A stretch of DNA of 38,978 nt from Phycisphaerales bacterium (GCA_013360695.1 JABWBC010000017.1:1-38978), one strand, 5' to 3'. Numbered from the stretch's first letter, positions 1 to 8,688 are shown. The notes: generated from the sequence alone by a model not told the origin. Made by a program: numbers and translations.

Positions 1-1779
1 ATCGATCGCGGGCTGACGTTCGACGTCGCCCTGCCCGATGCGCAGGTCGAGCGGGCCCCGGACGCGCGCAACGCCGCGCGCCGCGCCGCCATGACGCGCC
101 AGGTCCAGGTCTTTGGCCTGGAGAACACCGATCTTCTTTACGACGGCGCGTCCAACAAAGGCTATCTCATCGCGGTCCCCATCCTGGGCGCGATGTCGGG
201 CGAAAACGCCGCAGGCCCCGTAGCGGCGGTGGTCACGCTGCTGACCGACGGCCGCTCGCGCCAGGCGCTGCAGACCACGCTCGCGCTGCTCGAAGTGCTT
301 GCGGGCTACGTGCACACGCACGCCGCGATGCAGCAACTGCGACGCACGCGCTCCGCCAGCGCGTCGCTTGATCTGGCCTCTCGCCTCATCTCTTCGATCA
401 ACCAGGCGCCGTCGTTCAAGGGCGCGACGCTCCAGCTCGTCAACGATCTCTCGCGCCAGCTCGCGGCCGAGCGCGTCGCGTTTGCGTGGGTCGACGGCTG
501 GAGCGCCCGCGGCGATTCCCAGCCCGGGCGTCTGCGCTCGCACGTGCTGGCGATCACCGACACGGAAAACGTGGACCGTCGGATGATCGCGGTGCAGAAA
601 CTCGAAGCCGCGATGGACGAGTGCCTCGACCAGGAGCAGCCGATCTTGTACCCGCCGCCGCCCGCGCAGGGCGCCGGCGCTGACGTGCTTCTCTCGCAGG
701 CGGTGGTTCACGCCCACCGCGAGCTCGCCGCGGCCGACGCACGCTTGAAAGTCACGTCGCTCCCGATCCGGGTCGATGATCGGGTGATCGGCGTGGTGAC
801 GATCGAGACGACCCAGGCGGGCACCGTTGAGCTCTCAACGCTCGAACTGCTCCAGGCCGCGATGGACCTGGTCGCGCCGGTGCTCCGCGTGCGTTACAAC
901 GACGATCGCTGGCTCCACCAGCGCGCCTACGACTCGATGCTCAAGGCCGGGGCATGGCTCGTGGGCCCCAAGCACACGCTGTGGAAGCTCGCGGGCATCG
1001 CGATCGTGGTCGTGACACTGTGCGCGATCTTCATCCGCATCCCCTACCGCGTCGGCGCGCCAATGAGCCTCGAGCCGCGCGAGCCAAGGACCATCAGCGT
1101 TCCCTTCGACGGAGTTCTGCGCGCGCTCGGGCCGGGCATCGAGCCCGGCGCGACGGTCGCCGCGGGCGACGTGCTGGCGGAAATGGACACGACGGAGCTG
1201 GTGCTGAACAGCCTGGACGCGCAAGCCCAGTTGACCGAGGCTTCCAAGCGCGCCGACGAGGCGCTCAAGAAGAACGAGCTGGCCGAGGCCCAGCAGGCCC
1301 AGGCCAAGGCCGACCAGGCCAAGGCCAAGCTCGATCTCTACACCGACCGCATGTCGCGGGCCAAGCTCCGCTCACCCATCGCGGGCAAAGTCATCGCCGG
1401 TGACGTGAAGGACCGCGTCGGTTCCACCGTCCAGATCGGCCAGGCGATCTTCCAGATCGCCGACCTCTCCGACATGGTCGTGACCATCAAGGTCGACGAC
1501 CGCGACATCTCCTTCATCAAGGAGGGCATGACCGGCGAGTTCACGACCAAGGCCGATCCCGCCCGTGAGTTCCCGTTCGTCGTCGAGAAGATCGTGCCGC
1601 TCTCCCAGGCCAAGGACGGCACAAACTCGTTCGTCATCCGCGCCAAGCTCCAGCAGGCCGCCGCGTGGTTCCGCCCGGGCATGGAGGGCATCGCCAAGTT
1701 CAACACCGAGAAGCGCTCGCTGGCGTGGATCGCGGGGCGACGCGTCGTCGACCAGCTGCGCTTGTGGCTGTGGTGGTGA
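1..1779 (+). CDS. GAF-domain HlyD-family membrane adaptor (5' truncated by window)
   Basis: The reading frame is open from base 1, so the true start lies upstream and the ATG at 91 is probably internal. The N-terminal half (about nt 370-900) reads as a GAF-like domain. One membrane segment follows (about nt 988-1041). The rest is a classical membrane-fusion-protein layout: a lipoyl-like half (VPFDGVLRALGPGIEPG...), a short Lys/Ala/Gln-rich coiled-coil hairpin (nt 1230-1350), the returning lipoyl half (LRSPIAGKVIAGDVKDRVGS) and a beta-barrel region. HlyD adaptors bridge an inner-membrane pump to the outer envelope. A cytoplasmic GAF sensor on the same chain is unusual and suggests (inference) ligand-controlled export. 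It lies 164 bp before a PqqD-M50-HlyD protein, then a SecA-like ATPase, all on one strand. HlyD assignment is secure; GAF is likely. Confidence 0.85.
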   Translation: MDRGLTFDVALPDAQVERAPDARNAARRAAMTRQVQVFGLENTDLLYDGASNKGYLIAVPILGAMSGENAAGPVAAVVTLLTDGRSRQALQTTLALLEVLAGYVHTHAAMQQLRRTRSASASLDLASRLISSINQAPSFKGATLQLVNDLSRQLAAERVAFAWVDGWSARGDSQPGRLRSHVLAITDTENVDRRMIAVQKLEAAMDECLDQEQPILYPPPPAQGAGADVLLSQAVVHAHRELAAADARLKVTSLPIRVDDRVIGVVTIETTQAGTVELSTLELLQAAMDLVAPVLRVRYNDDRWLHQRAYDSMLKAGAWLVGPKHTLWKLAGIAIVVVTLCAIFIRIPYRVGAPMSLEPREPRTISVPFDGVLRALGPGIEPGATVAAGDVLAEMDTTELVLNSLDAQAQLTEASKRADEALKKNELAEAQQAQAKADQAKAKLDLYTDRMSRAKLRSPIAGKVIAGDVKDRVGSTVQIGQAIFQIADLSDMVVTIKVDDRDISFIKEGMTGEFTTKADPAREFPFVVEKIVPLSQAKDGTNSFVIRAKLQQAAAWFRPGMEGIAKFNTEKRSLAWIAGRRVVDQLRLWLWW

Positions 1780-1943
1780 GGCGCCACAGCACATGAGCGC
1801 GGCAGCGCAGAATCACACGGCACATGAGAAGAGAAGCCTGAGCCGATCCCAATCCACCGCACGATGACACGAGCCCCAATCACCGAATCTCCGTCACGAC
1901 TCCTCCATGTGGCTCCGTGCCTTGTGGAATGTGAATCCAACGC

Positions 1944-4127
1944 ATGACCGCCGAACGCCCGACATTCTCGCCCTTCTGGCACCGCGTCCGCGCCATGACG
2001 CCGCGCCTCCGCCCGCAGGTGCAGATCACCCGCCAGCACTACCGCGGCATGCGCTGGCATGTCGCCCACGACCCCACCACCAACCAGTTCTTCCGCCTCT
2101 CACCCATCGCCAACGAATTCGTCGGCCTGCTCGACGGCACGCGCACCGTCGAACAAACCTGGGAGCTTGTTCTCTCCCGGTACGGCGATCACGCGCCCAC
2201 CCAGAACGAGATCATCAGTCTCCTCAGCCAGCTCTACAACTCCAACCTCCTCCGGGTCGACCACTCGCCCGAGACCGAGCAGCTCCTGGGCCGCGGCAAG
2301 GAACGCACGAAGAAAAAGGTCCAGCAGCAGGCCATCGGCCTGATGTACTTCCGCGTCAAGCTCTTCAACCCCGATCGCGCCCTGGCCTGGCTCGAACCGA
2401 TCCTGCGCCCGATCCTTAATCCCGTCGGCCTCATCGCCTGGCTCGTGCTCCTCATCGCGGCGCTCGCCACCGTCCTGCCCCACTGGGGCGAGCTGGTCAA
2501 CGGCTTCGGCTCCGCCGTCGCGCCGTCCAACTGGGGCTGGATCATGGCCGTCTTCGTGGTAACCAAGATCATCCACGAAACCGGGCACGGCGTGATCTGC
2601 CGTCGCTTCGGGGGGCAGGTGCCCGAGATGGGCGTGATGATGCTCGTGCTCCTCCCCTCGCCTTACGTCGACGCCTCCGCCTGCTGGGCCTTCGAGAGCA
2701 AGTACCGGCGCATGGCCGTCGGCGCGGGCGGCATGATCTTCGAGCTCTTCGTCGCCTCCGTCGCCGCCTTCGTCTGGACCGCCACCCGCGATACCGGCGG
2801 CCTGACCCACCAGCTCGCCTACAACGCCATGCTCACCTCCGGCGTCTCCACCGTCCTCTTCAACGCCAACCCGCTCATGCGATTCGACGGCTACTACATC
2901 CTCTCCGACCTGCTCGAAGTGCCCAACCTCATGATGCGCTCCACGGGCATGCTCAATCACCTCGCCCAGCGATACATCTACCGCATCAAAAACGCTACGC
3001 CCCCAAGCTCCGTCCCCGGCGAACAGGCGATCCTCATCGTCTATGGCATCGGCGCCCTGATCTACCGCCTCTTCCTCTTCGTCTCGATCACCCTCTACAT
3101 CATGGGCCAGCTCTTTGCGATCGGCCTGATCCTCGCCGTGTGGACCGCCTCCATGTGGTTCATCCTCCCCGTCGGCAAGTTCGTCCACTGGCTCGCCACC
3201 AGCCCCCAGCTCGCCGAGTTTCGCCCACGCGCCATCGCCACAAGCCTCGCCCTCCTTGTCGCTGGCACACTGCTCGTCGGCGCCATCCCCATGCCCGACC
3301 ATCGCACCGCGGGCGGCGTCATCGAGAGCGACCAGACCACCAGCCTCTTCTTCGGCGCCGACGGCTTTGTCACTAAAGTCCACGCGCGCCCCGGAGACTT
3401 CGTCAAACAGGGCGAGCCCATCATCACCTGCGAGAGCCCCGAGCTCGTCGCGCAGCTCCAACTCGCCGACGCCATGCTCGCCGAAGCCCGCTCGACGGAG
3501 CAGCAGGCCGTCGCCAAAAACGAGACCGCCGGCGCCCAGGTCGCCCGCGGACGCGTCGAGGCGATCCAGGCCCAGATCACCCAGGCCCGCCAGCGGGCCG
3601 AACGACTCATCGTCCGCGCTCCATTCGACGGCGTGGTCGTCGGCAACGACCCCGCCAACTTTGTCGGTTCCTATATGAAGGAAGGCAAGGACGCCTGCCA
3701 GTTCGTCAACCCCGCCAACCTCCGTGTCGCCGCCTCGCTCACCCAGTCCGAGGCCTCGTGGCTCTTCGAACTCCCCCACGACCAGTATTCCGTCGAGATG
3801 CGCACTCTCTCGCAGATCGATCGCTTCATCGAGGGCGCCAACATCCGCATCGTCGACGCCGGCCAGCGAGAGCTCCGCCACCAAGCGCTCGCCTATTCTG
3901 GCGGCGGCACGATCGAGACCGAGCAGCAGACCGACCAGCGTTCCGCGCCCCAGGCCAAGCAGCATCTGTGGTGGGTCTATGTCGACGCCAAGGACGCCTC
4001 CCAGCTCGTCGGCGGCAGCGCTCCCGGCGAACGCGTGCGCCTCCGCTTCACGCTCCCGAGCAAGCCTTGGCTGACCCAGTGGGTTGACCGCCTGCAGAAG
4101 GCGATCCAGGGACGAGTCACGATCTGA
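1944..4127 (+). CDS. PqqD-M50 intramembrane metalloprotease with C-terminal HlyD/lipoyl domain
   Basis: This is a 727-residue fusion. Residues about 20-105 resemble PqqD, the domain that captures leader peptides of ribosomally made peptides. The central multi-pass membrane part carries the M50 zinc site HETGH (residues 211-215) and the second M50 motif NPLMRFDGYY (309-318, Asp315 as the likely third ligand). After further membrane helices (last near 430-450) comes a biotin/lipoyl-HlyD module (FVTKVHARPGDFVKQGEP onward) with a coiled-coil hairpin and a returning lipoyl strand (RAPFDGVVVG). The family is usually named peptide zinc metalloprotease or site-2 protease. Known relatives such as YydH act in export or processing of modified peptides. 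The likely role here (inference) is to recognise, cut and hand over a peptide or protein at the inner membrane together with the flanking HlyD and SecA-like proteins. No precursor peptide or radical-SAM enzyme is visible in the window. Confidence 0.88.
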   Translation: MTAERPTFSPFWHRVRAMTPRLRPQVQITRQHYRGMRWHVAHDPTTNQFFRLSPIANEFVGLLDGTRTVEQTWELVLSRYGDHAPTQNEIISLLSQLYNSNLLRVDHSPETEQLLGRGKERTKKKVQQQAIGLMYFRVKLFNPDRALAWLEPILRPILNPVGLIAWLVLLIAALATVLPHWGELVNGFGSAVAPSNWGWIMAVFVVTKIIHETGHGVICRRFGGQVPEMGVMMLVLLPSPYVDASACWAFESKYRRMAVGAGGMIFELFVASVAAFVWTATRDTGGLTHQLAYNAMLTSGVSTVLFNANPLMRFDGYYILSDLLEVPNLMMRSTGMLNHLAQRYIYRIKNATPPSSVPGEQAILIVYGIGALIYRLFLFVSITLYIMGQLFAIGLILAVWTASMWFILPVGKFVHWLATSPQLAEFRPRAIATSLALLVAGTLLVGAIPMPDHRTAGGVIESDQTTSLFFGADGFVTKVHARPGDFVKQGEPIITCESPELVAQLQLADAMLAEARSTEQQAVAKNETAGAQVARGRVEAIQAQITQARQRAERLIVRAPFDGVVVGNDPANFVGSYMKEGKDACQFVNPANLRVAASLTQSEASWLFELPHDQYSVEMRTLSQIDRFIEGANIRIVDAGQRELRHQALAYSGGGTIETEQQTDQRSAPQAKQHLWWVYVDAKDASQLVGGSAPGERVRLRFTLPSKPWLTQWVDRLQKAIQGRVTI

Positions 4128-4240
4128 GAAACACACCATTGAACAGCAGGACGCCCCTTCGCAACCAGTCGAAGCGCTCACACAGGAACGAAGCCACCAA
4201 CCCGATGACGCCTGCCCCTTGCCACGTTTTCCTCCCTTCC

Positions 4241-4280
4241 CTTTGGCCCTTTGGCCATTTGGCCATTTGACCATTCGGCC
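4241..4280. repeat. 8-bp degenerate tandem repeat, 5 copies
   Basis: Five consecutive 8-mers: CTTTGGCC, CTTTGGCC, ATTTGGCC, ATTTGACC, ATTCGGCC. The array ends 8 nt before the ATG of the SecA-like gene, so it occupies the place of its ribosome-binding region. No Shine-Dalgarno sequence is seen there. The rest of the 161-nt gap (4128-4288) shows no gene. Confidence 0.85.
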
Positions 4281-4288
4281 AGATCCCC

Positions 4289-6286
4289 ATGTCCCAAGCC
4301 CTCACCCGCTACCACGCCCTCTTCGAATCGCTCCGCTCGCGGCGCGTGAAGCCCAAGGTGCCGTCGGGCGTCGACATGGCTTTCGGGCGCGTGCTCATGC
4401 GCGCCAAGAACCGCCGCATCAACATCCCCTGGCTCCGCGACCAGGCCCAGCAGATCGACCTGCTTGCTCCCGAGATCCGCAATTGTTCCGACGGCGTGCT
4501 CGACGAACACATCACCCGCGCCCGTGAGCTCTTCGTCCGCGGGCGCGCCGACGAAGAGTCCGTCCGCCGCGCCCTCGCGTTCACGCGCGAGGCCGCCCGG
4601 CGCATCACCGGCGAAGAGCCCTACGTGGTGCAGCTCATGGGTGCGATGGCCCTCTACCACGGACGCATCATCGAGATGCTCACCGGTGAGGGAAAGACGC
4701 TCACCGGCTCCATCGCCGCCCCGCTGCTCGCCTGGCGATACCGACGCCTCCACATCCTCACGGTCAACGACTACCTCGCCGCACGCGACGCGCAGTCCCG
4801 CGGCCAGCTCTACCGGCGCTGCCTCTGCGACGTCGGCGCGATCGTCCAGGAAACCGAGGAACACGAACGCTTCGAGATCTACGCCAAGCCCATCGTCTAC
4901 GGCACGCCAAAGCAGATCACCGCCGACTGGCTGCGCGACCAGATCCGCATGGGCCCCGTCAACACGCCTTGGACCGGACGCCAATCGCTCATGGCGGGCG
5001 GACGCTCGGGCGGCCCGATGATCCCCGGCCTTCACGCGGCGATGGTCGACGAGTGCGATGCCGTCCTGATCGACGAGGGCGTCGTCCCGCTCATCATCGC
5101 ACGCTCGCGCCGCGAGCACGACATGGCCCAGGTCTACCGCGACGCCGCCCGCATCGCCGCCAAGCTCGACGAAGGCCCCGACTATTCCATCGAGCACGTC
5201 TACCGCCGCTCCGAACTCAAACGCCGCGGCCAGCACCGCGCCCGCCAGATGTTCGACGAACTCCCCGACTCCATCTGGCGCGCCACTCGCCGCGCCGAAG
5301 AACTCGTCCGCCAGGCCCTCGTCGCCCGCCACTGCTACACCAATGGCCGCCAATACCAGATCGTCGACGGCAAGGTGATGATCGTCGACGAATACACCGG
5401 GCGATTCCTCGCCGATCGCTCGTGGGAGCACGGCCTGCACCAGGCCGTCGAAGCCAAGGAGGGCCTCGACGTCACCGCCGACCGCGAGACCCTCGCTCGC
5501 ATGAGCTTCCAGCGCTTCTTCCGCAGCTACCCGTTCCTGTGCGGCATGACGGGCACCGCGGCCGACGCGACCGGCGAGATGGAGTCGGTCTACTCGCGCC
5601 CCGTCATCGTCGTGCCGACCAACCGCCCCGTGATCCGCGAGCAGTGGCCGATGCGCGTCTTCCGCACGCAGGAGTCCAAGTGGCGAGCCATCGCCGAGAG
5701 CGTCGCGGAACTGCACGCCAAGGGCCGCCCCGTGCTCGTGGGCACACGCTCCGTCGCCGCGTCGGAGCTCATCTCGCGCCTGCTCGAATCGATCGGCCTG
5801 CCCCATCGCGTGCTCAACGCCAACTTCGACAAGGACGAGGCCGAACTCATCGCCGCCGCCGGCTACGGGCGCGAGCACGGACGTGAGGCCTCCATCACCG
5901 TCGCCACCAACATGGCCGGGCGCGGCACCGACATCAAGCCCGACGACGCCGCCAAGAAGGCCGGCGGCCTGCACGTCATCCTCACCGAACTCCACGGCGC
6001 CAAGCGCATCGACCGCCAGTTCATCGGGCGATCGGGCCGCCAGGGCGACCCCGGCTCGGCCCAGATCTTCGTCTCGCTCGAGGACGAACTCGTCCGCTTC
6101 CACACGCCGCGACTCGCTCGCCTCGTCTCTCGCCGCGTCGCCGCCACCGACGACGAACTCCCGACGTCCTCCCACGCCTGGCTCTTCCGCCTCGCGCAAA
6201 GCCGCTCCGAGAAACGCGACCGCATCAACCGCGCGTCGGTGCTTCGCCAGGACGACTGGATGGACAAGTACCTGCCGGGGCACTGA
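4289..6286 (+). CDS. Shortened SecA-like ATPase (SecA paralogue)
   Basis: 665 residues with the SecA DEAD motor: Walker A GEGKT (133-137), VNDYLAARDAQ (motif Ia), Walker B as DECD (254-257; DEVD in housekeeping SecA), LIDEGVVPLII (LIDEARTPLII in SecA), GMTGTA (419-424), TNMAGRGTDI (540-549) and QFIGRSGRQGD (577-587). The chain stops only about 78 residues after the last motif. Most of the helical scaffold, the helical wing and the zinc-binding tail of a normal ~850-900-residue SecA are therefore absent. The preprotein-crosslinking region between the motor halves is present (residues about 265-360). Housekeeping SecA drives polypeptides through SecYEG. This copy probably serves a dedicated substrate with the upstream M50 and HlyD proteins (inference from synteny). 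The last codons lie in a 31-bp repeat found again at 7726-7756. Confidence 0.9.
   Translation: MSQALTRYHALFESLRSRRVKPKVPSGVDMAFGRVLMRAKNRRINIPWLRDQAQQIDLLAPEIRNCSDGVLDEHITRARELFVRGRADEESVRRALAFTREAARRITGEEPYVVQLMGAMALYHGRIIEMLTGEGKTLTGSIAAPLLAWRYRRLHILTVNDYLAARDAQSRGQLYRRCLCDVGAIVQETEEHERFEIYAKPIVYGTPKQITADWLRDQIRMGPVNTPWTGRQSLMAGGRSGGPMIPGLHAAMVDECDAVLIDEGVVPLIIARSRREHDMAQVYRDAARIAAKLDEGPDYSIEHVYRRSELKRRGQHRARQMFDELPDSIWRATRRAEELVRQALVARHCYTNGRQYQIVDGKVMIVDEYTGRFLADRSWEHGLHQAVEAKEGLDVTADRETLARMSFQRFFRSYPFLCGMTGTAADATGEMESVYSRPVIVVPTNRPVIREQWPMRVFRTQESKWRAIAESVAELHAKGRPVLVGTRSVAASELISRLLESIGLPHRVLNANFDKDEAELIAAAGYGREHGREASITVATNMAGRGTDIKPDDAAKKAGGLHVILTELHGAKRIDRQFIGRSGRQGDPGSAQIFVSLEDELVRFHTPRLARLVSRRVAATDDELPTSSHAWLFRLAQSRSEKRDRINRASVLRQDDWMDKYLPGH
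6256..6286 (+). repeat. 31-bp direct repeat, left copy
   Basis: Exact copy of 7726-7756. Here it encodes the C-terminal WMDKYLPGH and stop codon of the SecA-like protein. The two copies are 1470 bp apart and bracket the FGE-fold gene. Confidence 0.95.
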
Positions 6287-6449
6287 ATTCCGTCCACGAG
6301 AATCGGCCCGAACCGAAAGCCCTCGATTTCGCAACCACGATGTTGCCTGCATGCCGATGGCCAAGCTTCGCAACCAGAAGCCGTCGGCAGGCCCTCTCCT
6401 CCCCGACTCCTATGATCGTCATCGCGCCGTCAGCGCCAGGAGACCACAT

Positions 6450-7649
6450 GTGACATCGATTACGATGACGTCGATTCTGGCGACCTTCGCGTGGTCATGC
6501 TTGCAACCGCCCTCGGAAAACCCCGACCGCCACGCCACAATCTACAATCTGACCGACCACCCCGCGGAATTGTGGGCCGATGCTCGATACCTCGGTCAGG
6601 TTCCCGCGAAGGCATCCAGCAGGGCCGTGGTTACGAACCGAGAACTCAGGACGGCCAACGAGCAGACCTCCCGAGGAGTATCAATCACCATCTGCTCTCG
6701 CTCCGACGATTCCATAGCAATCAATAGCCTCGTTATCCCCACCACGTCCCATCAATCCATCGATGTGGTGTGGGGAGGCGTTGATCGCCCGGAAGATAGC
6801 ATCGTGGCGGATATCGACGCCTCACGCGCCGCGACGCTCGACGATCTCGCTGCGCAGCGCTGGACGTCGCTCGCCGGGTTGCAACTCGGCCAGCCGTCAC
6901 GGTTCTCCGATACCCTAATAGGAAGACGACACCACGACCTTGCCGTCGTCGGACAGGTGCTCTCCGCCACTTCCGGCGGGACCAGCTTGGTCAGCACCTC
7001 GTTTGGCACCCTCCTCCGCCGCATACCCAAGGGCTCCTTCTCGACCGGAACCTCGTACTTTGGCGCACGCGGAAGTGTGAGCCTCACCCGCGATTACTAC
7101 ATGTCCGTCACGGAGGTCACACGCGGTCAACTCGCCTTTCTCAATGGTCAACCGACGCCAAGCTCCGCTGACATCGACCTCCCGGCCTCCGGGATTACCT
7201 GGCAAGAAGCAACCGATGCGTGCGAGCTGATGGGCGGGATTGGCACATGGATCTTTCGACTGCCGACCGAGGCCCAGTGGGAGTTCGCGTGCCAGTCGGG
7301 CAAACTCCGCCGATTCTCACCCGATTCTGTCACGCCGCACCAGGCCATGTGGTGCTCAACCAATTCCGGCGGACGCATGCACCGCGTCGCGACCCGTCTC
7401 CCCAATGACTTTGGCATTTTCGACATGCACGGCAACGTCCGCGAATGGTGCCGCGACTGGTGGAGCCCCAAACCTCCAAACGGGCCTGACCCGACAGGCC
7501 CACAATCGGGGACCGAGCGCGTCCGCCGCGGCGGCGCATATGACACGCCCATGGAGTGGTGCGGCACCGGCTTCCGCGACGCCGGAATTCCGGACCTCGC
7601 TCAATCTTGGCAGGGCTTTCGTGTAGTCCTGGAACTTGCACAAAAGTAG
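6450..7649 (+). CDS. FGE/SUMF1-fold (formylglycine-generating-enzyme-like) exported protein
   Basis: 399 residues from a GTG start chosen because AGGAG (6438-6442) sits 7 nt upstream. An ATG at 6465 is the alternative. The N-terminus has a short hydrophobic stretch (SILATFAWSC), a poor lipoprotein-type signal. Residues about 30-190 are unassigned and include a weakly PEGA-like piece (AELWADARYLGQVP). The C-terminal half is a clear FGE-sulfatase domain: IPKGSF, VTEVTRGQLAFL, RLPTEAQWEFAC, DMHGNVREWCRDWW, RRGGAY, GFRVVL. The cysteine pair of true formylglycine-generating enzymes is not intact after RRGGAY, so catalysis is doubtful. Many bacterial members only bind or scaffold. The gene is visibly lower in GC than its flanks and lies inside the 31-bp direct repeat, which suggests insertion. 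The frame is open further upstream into the SecA-like gene, but that part is noncoding. Confidence 0.75.
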   Translation: MTSITMTSILATFAWSCLQPPSENPDRHATIYNLTDHPAELWADARYLGQVPAKASSRAVVTNRELRTANEQTSRGVSITICSRSDDSIAINSLVIPTTSHQSIDVVWGGVDRPEDSIVADIDASRAATLDDLAAQRWTSLAGLQLGQPSRFSDTLIGRRHHDLAVVGQVLSATSGGTSLVSTSFGTLLRRIPKGSFSTGTSYFGARGSVSLTRDYYMSVTEVTRGQLAFLNGQPTPSSADIDLPASGITWQEATDACELMGGIGTWIFRLPTEAQWEFACQSGKLRRFSPDSVTPHQAMWCSTNSGGRMHRVATRLPNDFGIFDMHGNVREWCRDWWSPKPPNGPDPTGPQSGTERVRRGGAYDTPMEWCGTGFRDAGIPDLAQSWQGFRVVLELAQK

Positions 7650-7703
7650 CGGTTGGTTTCTTCGGCAAGGTCCGATCCGCCTCCCATCCGCTCGCGATGT
7701 TTG

Positions 7704-8579
7704 TCACATCCCGCCCTCACCCGCCCTGGATGGACAAGTACCTGCCGGGGCACTGATCACCCTGCCGCACTCCGGACACACGCCCGACCCGATCCCGCGA
7801 AGGTCGTAGCCGCAGCCGCGGCACACGTACTCGGGCCACGTCTTCCGCCGCGACCGCCAGCCCCACGCCGCCAGCATCGAACACAGCACGCCATTGACGC
7901 CGATCGTGTACGCGACCATCCAGTCAAACGAGAGCTGCGTGAACCGGATATGCCCGGTCGGCACGATGAGCACCAACGCAGCCATCATCATCGCCAACGC
8001 CAACCGCCACGATCGCGTCGCCGTCCACACAACGCCGATCACGGGCAGATAACTCAGCACCGCGTTCATCGCGAAGACGCCGTTGACCCACGGCGCCGTG
8101 GGCAGCATCCCGCCGAATGTGAACTTCGCGGGCATCATCGCCGCGCACGCCTTCCACCAGCACCAGGGCAAGACCGCGCACAGCAGCGCCAGCGCCGCGT
8201 ACGTCGCGCCGCGCCAGCGGATGGGAGCGACATGCAGCGCGATCAGCATCCAGCACAGCGTGATCGGCCCGGCCGCACGAAGCTCCGCCCCGAATCGCAG
8301 CGCGGGCAAGAGCTCGCCCGCGAACCACGCCTGCACGCCCCAACCCAGCGGCATGATGAATCTCTGAATCTCAAAGCGCAGGTCCACGCCCCGCGCCATC
8401 GCGATGAGCATCGCACCCAGAACGAACAGCGCGATCCAACCCCGCCACGACCATCCCCACAGCCGCGGCAGCGCCCCGCAGATTTGAACTTCACGCGTCA
8501 CACGTGCCTGCAGCGTAATCGATTCGCGCGACCGTCGCTGCCTCGCGCCGCCATCGCCTTCGTCCGGCCGATTTCGCAC
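7704..8579 (-). CDS. Multi-pass membrane protein with C-terminal zinc ribbon (CGYDLRG type)
   Basis: About 291 residues from a GTG, with several hydrophobic helices between residues about 40 and 240. A C-terminal four-cysteine ribbon follows: C253-x2-C256-GYDLRG...C268-PE-C271. This ribbon with the GYDLRG signature is a hallmark I associate with planctomycete, especially Phycisphaerae, membrane proteins of unknown function. The extreme C-terminus (ISAPAGTCPSRAGEGGM) is translated from the reverse strand of the right 31-bp repeat, so this tail may be a by-product of the rearrangement. It converges on the FGE-fold gene, with a 54-nt gap. The start is uncertain; a GTG about 26 codons downstream is possible. 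Confidence 0.65.
   Translation of the reverse strand: MRNRPDEGDGGARQRRSRESITLQARVTREVQICGALPRLWGWSWRGWIALFVLGAMLIAMARGVDLRFEIQRFIMPLGWGVQAWFAGELLPALRFGAELRAAGPITLCWMLIALHVAPIRWRGATYAALALLCAVLPWCWWKACAAMMPAKFTFGGMLPTAPWVNGVFAMNAVLSYLPVIGVVWTATRSWRLALAMMMAALVLIVPTGHIRFTQLSFDWMVAYTIGVNGVLCSMLAAWGWRSRRKTWPEYVCRGCGYDLRGIGSGVCPECGRVISAPAGTCPSRAGEGGM
7726..7756 (+). repeat. 31-bp direct repeat, right copy
   Basis: Identical to 6256-6286. Here it overlaps the antisense 3' end of the zinc-ribbon membrane-protein gene. No inverted repeats or transposase are seen at either junction. Confidence 0.95.
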
Positions 8580-8655
8580 ACAGGCGCCGCCGACCAGTCA
8601 CCGCTCACGCCGCCACAACCTCACTCACCGATTCAGCCACTCGACCACCTGCCAA

Positions 8656-8687
8656 CTTCCTCACTCCGTGACTTCGTGACTTCTTCC
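8656..8687. repeat. 8-bp degenerate tandem repeat, 4 copies
   Basis: Consecutive 8-mers CTTCCTCA, CTCCGTGA, CTTCGTGA, CTTCTTCC, placed directly after the stop codon of the Bax inhibitor-like gene. The unit resembles the reverse complement of the 8-mer inside rarA (25895-25934). The surrounding gap 8580-8688 holds no gene. Confidence 0.7.
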
Positions 8688-8688
8688 C

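Noticed and set aside
2100-6373. Two overlapping minus-strand open frames of over 700 codons each opposite the M50 and SecA-like genes
   Set aside because: They are antisense to well-recognised genes, rich in Asp/Glu/Gly/Arg low complexity and lack any family motif. Long antisense frames are expected at this GC content.
6287-7756. Insertion sequence or integron cassette
   Set aside because: No transposase, integrase or terminal inverted repeat; only the 31-bp direct repeat and lower GC support an insertion.
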